NCBI GenBank assembly: GCA_016183575.1
Contig: JACPEI010000039.1
Span: 1-37,764, forward strand
Source: Nitrosomonadales bacterium
GTDB taxonomy: Bacteria; Pseudomonadota; Gammaproteobacteria; Burkholderiales; Gallionellaceae
Direction of reading: 5' to 3'
Length of the DNA: 37,764 nucleotides
Below are positions 32,831-37,764 of this stretch, in pieces. The notes below the pieces were generated by a model. That model was not told the origin of the DNA. It saw only the letters and a list, made by a program, of their open reading frames with translations, and ran no database searches. Position numbers and translations under genes: made by a program. Each line of letters begins with the position of its first letter. The stretch's first letter is position 1.

Positions 32831-34894
32831 ATGAATACCACCCTTACCTTGGTCAGCGATCAAGACTCAGCACTTTCCTATCTGGACAAAGCCCGTAAAC
32901 ACCATACGCAGGCAGCCATTGCCAAGCATTTGGGCGTTGGGGTTCGTACCATCAGCCGGTGGGAAGCCCGGCAAACCAGCCCGCCCGCCTACTTGGCTCA
33001 CGCGTTGCAGCAACTATTGCCGTTCGGGGAGGAAAGCCCCGCAGGCACTTTCGATTTCATAGATCTGTTCGCGGGCATCGGCGGCCTGCGCAAGGCATTT
33101 GAGCAAGTCGGTGGGCGCTGTGTATTCACCAGCGAATGGGACACCTACGCACAGAGAACCTATGCCGAAAACTTCCGCGATGGGCACCCTATTGCCGGAG
33201 ACATCACCCAAGTACAAGCCGCTGACATACCCGACCACGATGTATTGCTGGCCGGATTCCCCTGTCAGCCCTTCTCGATTGCCGGGGTATCGAAGAAGAA
33301 TGCACTGGGCAAGGCGCACGGTTTCGCCTGCGAAACGCAAGGCACCTTATTCTTCGACGTGGCGCGCATTATCGAAACAAAACGCCCGCGCGCCTTCCTG
33401 CTGGAAAACGTCAAGAACCTCGTCTCGCACGACAAAGGCCGCACCTTCGATGTCATCCGCCGTACCCTGACCGAAGTGCTGGGCTACCACATCCACTATC
33501 GCGTCATTGACGGCGCACACTTCGTCCCGCAACACCGCGAGCGCATCCTCATCGTCGGCTTCCGCGAGCCAATCGCATTCGATTTCGATGCCCTGCCCCT
33601 GCCGCCCAAGGGCGAGCACAAACTCAAGGACATCCTGCACCGCACCGACGGCAGCGAACCTGTTTTGCCGTGGGACGAAGGAAGATTTTTCGATTACAAA
33701 AAACAGCGCCAGCAGGACAAATACACTCTGACCGACAACCTCTGGCTTTACTTGCAGAACTACGCCGCGAAGCACCGCGCCAAGGGCAACGGTTTCGGCT
33801 TTGGCTTGGTCAAACCCGGCGATGTGACGCGCACCTTATCGGCGCGCTACTATAAGGATGGCTCGGAAATTCTCGTGTATCAAGACACGCGCAAAAACCC
33901 GCGCCGACTGACGCCCAGGGAATGCGCACGGCTGATGGGCTACCCCGATACGTTCAGGATTCCGGTGTCGGATACACGGGCTTACAAATTATTTTCTCAA
34001 GCGGCAGTTGTACCGATGGTTGAATATGCGGCTAAACTGATGGTGGCGCAACTCAATTTAGGGGAGAAGGCACCGGAAGCTATCGAAGTGCCGAAAGACA
34101 TCATGGCCACAACACGCTGGACGAAGGAACAACTCAAGCTCGCATTCCATCTTTATTGCCAACTTCCTTTTGGAAGATTGCACAGCCGCAATCCCGAAAT
34201 TATTCAGCTTGCTAAACTGATTGGGCGAACGCCCGGCGCGGTAGCAATGAAGCTCGTAAATTTTGCTAGTCTTGATCCGGCAATCACCAGCACGGGGCGC
34301 GCAGGCTTGGGTAATGCGGGTTCACTCGACAAAGAAGTTTGGGCTGAATTTCATGCCGATTGGGAAAAGCTCGCGCTTGAATGCTCGTTGTTAAATGCTC
34401 AGCTCCGCAAGGAGAAATTGTCAGATGAAGTAATTGAATTGGACGTTGCCGAGCAAGAGGGACTTCAAGATTTTACTGGTGAGACAAAGCGGGTGGTGAC
34501 AGAGCAGCGAATTAAGCAACACTTCTTTCGGCGTGCTGTGTTGAGTAGCTACCGTGGGCGTTGCTGCATATCGGGTCTTTCGGATGCGCGCTTGCTGACG
34601 GCAAGCCACATCGTGCCGTGGAGTAGCGACAAAATTAATCGTCTTAACCCCAGCAATGGTTTGTGCCTTTCAGCCATTCACGACAAAGCATTTGATCGAG
34701 GGTTGATAACGATTTCTGATGGCTATGAGGTGGTGTTGTCCGAGCAACTAAAGAGAAATAATGATGCCTTTGTTGCTCAGATATTCCTGCCATTGGAAGG
34801 GCGTAGGATTGAGTTGCCGGAAAAGTTTATTCCGAGCATCGCTTTTCTTTCTCGTCACCGCAACGAGATATTCATTGATGCCGCAGGCCAATAA
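32831..34894 (+). CDS. DNA (cytosine-5) methyltransferase fused to an HNH endonuclease
   Basis: 687 aa; GAGG 6 nt before the ATG. Residues ~12-62 are an HTH ([20 protein letters not shown]). The C5-methyltransferase domain follows: motif [16 protein letters not shown], motif IV FPCQPFS with catalytic C145, motif [10 protein letters not shown], motif [16 protein letters not shown], and motif X near 385-400 ([15 protein letters not shown]), as in Dcm/M.EcoRII-like enzymes. From M425 ([19 protein letters not shown]) a complete HNH endonuclease begins, including [19 protein letters not shown] and an HNH core with H593, N609 and H617 ([20 protein letters not shown]). The nuclease part is normally a separate ~280-aa protein, so the gene is a fusion. 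An MvaI/BcnI-like endonuclease lies downstream. Confidence 0.94.
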   Translation: MNTTLTLVSDQDSALSYLDKARKHHTQAAIAKHLGVGVRTISRWEARQTSPPAYLAHALQQLLPFGEESPAGTFDFIDLFAGIGGLRKAFEQVGGRCVFTSEWDTYAQRTYAENFRDGHPIAGDITQVQAADIPDHDVLLAGFPCQPFSIAGVSKKNALGKAHGFACETQGTLFFDVARIIETKRPRAFLLENVKNLVSHDKGRTFDVIRRTLTEVLGYHIHYRVIDGAHFVPQHRERILIVGFREPIAFDFDALPLPPKGEHKLKDILHRTDGSEPVLPWDEGRFFDYKKQRQQDKYTLTDNLWLYLQNYAAKHRAKGNGFGFGLVKPGDVTRTLSARYYKDGSEILVYQDTRKNPRRLTPRECARLMGYPDTFRIPVSDTRAYKLFSQAAVVPMVEYAAKLMVAQLNLGEKAPEAIEVPKDIMATTRWTKEQLKLAFHLYCQLPFGRLHSRNPEIIQLAKLIGRTPGAVAMKLVNFASLDPAITSTGRAGLGNAGSLDKEVWAEFHADWEKLALECSLLNAQLRKEKLSDEVIELDVAEQEGLQDFTGETKRVVTEQRIKQHFFRRAVLSSYRGRCCISGLSDARLLTASHIVPWSSDKINRLNPSNGLCLSAIHDKAFDRGLITISDGYEVVLSEQLKRNNDAFVAQIFLPLEGRRIELPEKFIPSIAFLSRHRNEIFIDAAGQ

Positions 34895-34918
34895 ACTTCT
34901 GTTCGCAAAGGATAGTTT

Positions 34919-35302
34919 ATGATTACTCCGGTTGTGCTTCACGAAGATGCTTTTTACGAGTATTTCAAACCATATCGCCACCCTGATGCGTGTCACGACA
35001 TCTGGGGTGGATTGGGTCTGGAAACCTTCGGCAAAGACCTTGATACAGTCAGAAAATTAGATGCCTCTTATTTGTGGACAGTGGTGGAGGGCGGTTCAAG
35101 CAATGACCAGTGGATTATTCCCGGATACCATTTTGTTAATCGCATATGCTACTTGGTCACAGAAAAGTCTCACCAAGGGATTGATATCGATTTTCGAGTT
35201 CCAAGCCGATTAAGTTCGTTAACGCCTATTGGACTGAAGAGGCAGATGAATAAAATTTCCCGTTTATTCCAAGCTGCTCATCAACCCAGCGCAGTTTCGT
35301 AG
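34919..35302 (+). CDS. conserved protein between methyltransferase and endonuclease, 127 aa
   Basis: AAGGAT precedes the ATG at 34919, 24 bp after the methyltransferase stop. The central region WTVVEGGSSNDQWIIPGYHFVNRICYLVTE is rich in aromatic residues and looks like a compact beta domain; PYRHPDACHDIWGGLGLETFG comes before it. I have no name for the family, though its place suggests a restriction-modification accessory. The last ~20 residues (RLFQAAHQPSAVS) end just before the endonuclease fragment and may be altered by the deletion that removed that gene's 5' end. Confidence 0.75.
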   Translation: MITPVVLHEDAFYEYFKPYRHPDACHDIWGGLGLETFGKDLDTVRKLDASYLWTVVEGGSSNDQWIIPGYHFVNRICYLVTEKSHQGIDIDFRVPSRLSSLTPIGLKRQMNKISRLFQAAHQPSAVS

Positions 35303-35303
35303 A

Positions 35304-35900
35304 TTGGGTATCAAGGAAAACAATGATCGACGAGCTGATTTCAGGGGTATTGAGGTCAAGTGCAAGCAGGTCAAAGAAACTGGCGGGCATAGCGGAAAAA
35401 TAAACCTGTTCCAGCAAGCTCCAAGGTGGGAGGAAAAATTATCCGGGCTGGAGCGGTTACGTCTAATTGGCCAGCCGGACGAGCATGGTCACTATGCCTG
35501 CCATTCCCAAGTGACTACGACAGTTAATAACATCGGGTTATCACTTGACCCAACTGCCACACCTGAACAGATTGATCTATTGAAAGGGATTTCACGATTT
35601 GGTTACTGGCCCTTCGGGGTACTTGAGGGGCGGCTTCGTGAAAAGCATTCACGCGCAGTCTTCGTTAAGGCAGATGTTCGCAACACTGCTGGCCGACAAC
35701 GCTTTCACTACAAGGAATTGATTTACTGTGAGCGACCGTCAATCCAGCGTTTCAACGACCTTGTTCAATCGAAACGAATCGTGTTCGAATTTCTGATGTC
35801 TGAAAAAGAAGGGAAGGTTCGCAATCACGGCTACCCGTGGCGCCTGACGAGCGAAGATGCTCTGAGTGAGTTGTTCTCGTTGCGGGTAAAACTCAGATAA
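35304..35900 (+). CDS. MvaI/BcnI-family restriction endonuclease, 5'-truncated
   Basis: 198 aa as read from a TTG at 35304 (LGIKENNDRRADFRGIEVK), the only start in this frame after an in-frame TGA about 55 bp upstream; no ribosome site is present. D12-x4-E17-x-K19 reproduces the MvaI catalytic triad. GKINLFQQAP, VFVKADVR, FHYKELIYCERPS and IVFEFLMSEKEGKVRNHG are further family landmarks. MvaI/BcnI enzymes (about 240-250 aa) cut CCWGG or CCSGG, which fits a Dcm-like methyltransferase partner. About 40-50 N-terminal residues, which contact DNA in MvaI, are missing, so it may be inactive or expressed by readthrough from the 127-aa gene. Confidence 0.82.
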   Translation: MGIKENNDRRADFRGIEVKCKQVKETGGHSGKINLFQQAPRWEEKLSGLERLRLIGQPDEHGHYACHSQVTTTVNNIGLSLDPTATPEQIDLLKGISRFGYWPFGVLEGRLREKHSRAVFVKADVRNTAGRQRFHYKELIYCERPSIQRFNDLVQSKRIVFEFLMSEKEGKVRNHGYPWRLTSEDALSELFSLRVKLR

Positions 35901-35916
35901 AGCCTACAAGGGGTAG

Positions 35917-36111
35917 CATCATTTTTCTCCCACGGCGCGAAACCAATAGGACGTTTCTTCTTGGGGTCGGAGGGTGTCATCAGTTGGTGGATGGCTTCAA
36001 AAACTGCTCTGAACTTGAAGTCGCAAATTGCGACTTCAAGTTGGCAAACTCGTCAGCGGTAAGCTGAAACATAAAACCTTCCGGGAAGCGTTCGAAAGCT
36101 TTTGATTTCAT
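35917..36111 (-). pseudogene. ORF6N-domain gene remnant with internal deletion
   Basis: From an ATG at 36111 the minus strand reads MKSKAFERFPEGFMFQLTADEF, then ANLKSQFATSSSEQF and a stop at 35980 (43 aa). In another frame the same strand continues EAIHQLMTPSDPKKKRPIGF, which matches the C-terminus of the intact ORF6N protein (FDAIRELMTPPEPQKKRPIGF). So the N-terminal and C-terminal parts are joined after loss of the middle, and the start of the domain is also missing. Confidence 0.82.
36012..36042. repeat. palindrome in the ORF6N remnant
   Basis: AACTTGAAGTCGCAA (36012-36026), A, TTGCGACTTCAAGTT (36028-36042): a perfect 15-bp inverted repeat at the codons for NLKSQFATSS, the same place as the palindrome at 10990-11016. 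Confidence 0.85.
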
Positions 36112-36124
36112 GGCTTGAGCAGCG

Positions 36125-37399
36125 CTAGCCTTGATAGACCACTTGCCCGTCCACCAGCGTGTAACGCACCCGGCCCTGCACTTCGAGGCCGGTGAACGGC
36201 GTGTTCTTGCCCTGGCTTTTCAGCGCGGCCGGCTCGACCTTCCAGTACATTTCCGGGTCGAACACGCATATATCGGCGGCCGCACCGATGCTCAGATGTC
36301 CTGCGTCCAGACCGAGTATCTGCGCGGGTTGCAGCGTGGCCTTCGCGAGCGCGCCGGACAGCGTGAGCTTCTCCTGTTGCGCCCACTTCAGCACCAGCGG
36401 CAGCAGCAATTCCAGACCGGTTGCGCCCGCTTCCGCTTCGGCGAACGGCAACTGTTTGGCATCCTCGTCGACCGGCGCGTGGTTGGAGCAGATTGCATCG
36501 ATGGTTCCGTCCAGCAATCCGGCGCGCAACGCGGCGCGGTCGCGCAGGCTGCGCAGCGGCGGGATCAGATGGCAATTCGGGTCGAAGAAGCCGATGTCCA
36601 TTTCCGACAGATGCACATGGTTCATCGAGACATCGCAGGTTACCGCCAGCCCTTGCTGTTTCGCCGCGCGGATCAATTCCACGCCCGCCGCACTGGAGAT
36701 GCGGCAGATATGCAGCTTCACGCCGGTCTCCTGCGCCAGCGCCAGCATGGTCGCAAGCGCGATGGTCTCGGCGCACACCGGGATGGCGGGCAGGCCGCAG
36801 CGGGTCGCCACTTCGCCGTCGTGCGCCACGCCGTTCTTGGCGAGGAAGCTGTCCTGCGGGCGCAGCCATACGGAAAAATCAAAGGTTGCGGCGTATTGCA
36901 TCGCGCGCAGCAATACGCGCGTATCGGTGAGTGGAGCATCGGCCTGGCTGAATGCCACGCACCCGGCGTCCGCCAGCTCGGCCATTTCGGTCAGCTCCTG
37001 CCCTTTTAGCGCGGAGGTCAGCGCGCCGACCGGATAAAGATGCGCCTGATTCAGGTTTCTGGCGCGGTGCTTGAGCATTTCCACCAGACCCGGTTCGTCC
37101 AGCGGCGGATCGGTGTCCGGCGGGCAGGCGAGGCTGGTGATGCCGCCCGCCACCGCCGCCTGCATTTCCGATTCCAGCGTCGCCATGTATTCATAGCCCG
37201 GCTCGCGCAGCCGCGCCGCCAGGTCAATCAGACCGGGCGCGACCACCAGCCCGGCAGCATCGATGACTTTATCAGCGACGAAACCTGCCGGAGCGTTGCC
37301 GACAGCGACCACCTTGCCCGCTGCGATGAACACATCCTGCTTCGCGTCGAGGTTGTTCTTCGGGTCGATCAGCCGCCCATTCTTGATCTGGATGTTCAT
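36125..37399 (-). CDS. pyrC': dihydroorotase-like protein PyrC', non-catalytic partner of aspartate carbamoyltransferase
   Basis: 424 aa, [20 protein letters not shown]. The amidohydrolase fold is complete ([37 protein letters not shown]), but the metal-binding HxH of active enzymes is replaced: [10 protein letters not shown] stands for DxHxHxREPG. This is the inactive pyrC' (PyrX) type that, as in Pseudomonas, stabilises the PyrB complex without dihydroorotase activity. Overlap with pyrB (ATGA) supports a joint complex. Another, active PyrC should be encoded elsewhere. Confidence 0.93.
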   Translation of the reverse strand: MNIQIKNGRLIDPKNNLDAKQDVFIAAGKVVAVGNAPAGFVADKVIDAAGLVVAPGLIDLAARLREPGYEYMATLESEMQAAVAGGITSLACPPDTDPPLDEPGLVEMLKHRARNLNQAHLYPVGALTSALKGQELTEMAELADAGCVAFSQADAPLTDTRVLLRAMQYAATFDFSVWLRPQDSFLAKNGVAHDGEVATRCGLPAIPVCAETIALATMLALAQETGVKLHICRISSAAGVELIRAAKQQGLAVTCDVSMNHVHLSEMDIGFFDPNCHLIPPLRSLRDRAALRAGLLDGTIDAICSNHAPVDEDAKQLPFAEAEAGATGLELLLPLVLKWAQQEKLTLSGALAKATLQPAQILGLDAGHLSIGAAADICVFDPEMYWKVEPAALKSQGKNTPFTGLEVQGRVRYTLVDGQVVYQG

Positions 37400-37764
37400 A
37401 CCTTTACTCCCGCCAACATGCTCATCACCGCCATGCGCACCGCGATGCCGAACGTCACCTGCGACAGGATCACCGAGTGCGCGCCGTCGGCGACGCTGGA
37501 GTCGATTTCGATGCCGCGGTTCATCGACCCGGGATGCATCACGATCGCATCCGGACTGGCGCGCTCCAGCTTCTCTGCGGTAAGGCCGTAGTACTTGTAG
37601 TATTCCTGCGCGGAAGGCAGCGCCGCGCCCAGCATGCGCTCGTGCTGCAGGCGCAGCATCAGCACCACATCCACGTCGCGCAAGCCTTGCGCCATGTCGT
37701 GATAGACCTGCACGCCGAGGTTCTCGACCATCGTCGGCAGCAGCGTCTTGGGGGCGATGACGCG
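37396..37764 (-). CDS. pyrB: aspartate carbamoyltransferase catalytic chain, 3' part
   Basis: Second step of pyrimidine synthesis (carbamoyl phosphate plus aspartate). Only the C-terminal ~122 residues lie in the window: [35 protein letters not shown] (HERM/MLRLQ motif), [37 protein letters not shown] (HPGPxNRGxE-type substrate loop) and the final helix. The 5' end runs off the window. Its stop overlaps the pyrC' start by 4 bp. Confidence 0.96.
   Translation of the reverse strand, partial: RVIAPKTLLPTMVENLGVQVYHDMAQGLRDVDVVLMLRLQHERMLGAALPSAQEYYKYYGLTAEKLERASPDAIVMHPGSMNRGIEIDSSVADGAHSVILSQVTFGIAVRMAVMSMLAGVKV

Overview
The window looks like a chromosomal segment of a Betaproteobacterium, probably in the Nitrosomonadales/Gallionellaceae neighbourhood. 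This is inferred from gene content and order, not from a search: a DUF3683-type Fe-S/FAD oxidase, a paired M16 peptidase cluster running into rsmD-coaD-ferredoxin, divergent ftsY/ftsE/ftsX, and pyrB followed by a catalytically dead dihydroorotase. GC content is high in the core genes and lower in several accessory patches.

Layout. 1-2242: end of an Fe-S oxidase gene and a conserved protein of unknown function. 2243-2719: only palindromic repeats. 2720-3796: an Old Yellow Enzyme. 4116-8429 (minus strand): a c-di-GMP signalling unit, made of a promoter, a cyclic-di-GMP-I (GEMM-I) riboswitch, a short ORF with a run of nine C, and a large membrane PAS-GAF-HD-GYP phosphodiesterase. 8573-10128: ftsX and ftsE. 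10271-16738: an accessory island lying between ftsE and ftsY, which are normally adjacent. It is flanked by two ~90% identical copies of the last ~100 bp of ftsY and carries an ORF6N-domain gene, a tightly coupled HNH / unknown / nucleotidyltransferase operon, a DUF4143 ATPase, and a NERD-helicase with a truncated copy of its own 5' end. 16739-22058: ftsY, then the divergent M16-M16-rsmD-coaD-ferredoxin run. 22155-23550: DUF167 protein, small lipoprotein and mutM. 23766-26848: a GldA/GldF/GldG-like ABC system. 27067-28490: xthA and a DUF4124/glutaredoxin-like protein. 28593-30573: a prlC gene broken by a short deletion and frameshift. 30894-32653: two toxin-antitoxin pairs (Phd/PIN and HigB/HigA type). 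32831-35900: a restriction-modification locus with a C5 methyltransferase fused to an HNH nuclease, a conserved partner, and a 5'-truncated MvaI/BcnI-type endonuclease. 35917-36111: an ORF6N pseudogene. 36125-37764: pyrC' and the 3' part of pyrB.

The most interesting items are: (i) the c-di-GMP riboswitch in front of a c-di-GMP-degrading enzyme, with an intervening ORF whose reading frame hinges on a C9 tract; (ii) the island bordered by duplicated ftsY 3' ends; (iii) a palindrome embedded in the coding sequence of both ORF6N genes, kept by two paired compensatory changes; (iv) the uncharacterised HNH/unknown/nucleotidyltransferase operon; (v) the methyltransferase-HNH fusion, and a 70-bp repeat with a 42-bp palindrome that lies upstream of both this gene and the Phd/PIN operon.

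The region is unusually rich in small palindromic repeats. At least two have entered coding sequence without breaking the frame (xthA and the second M16 gene).
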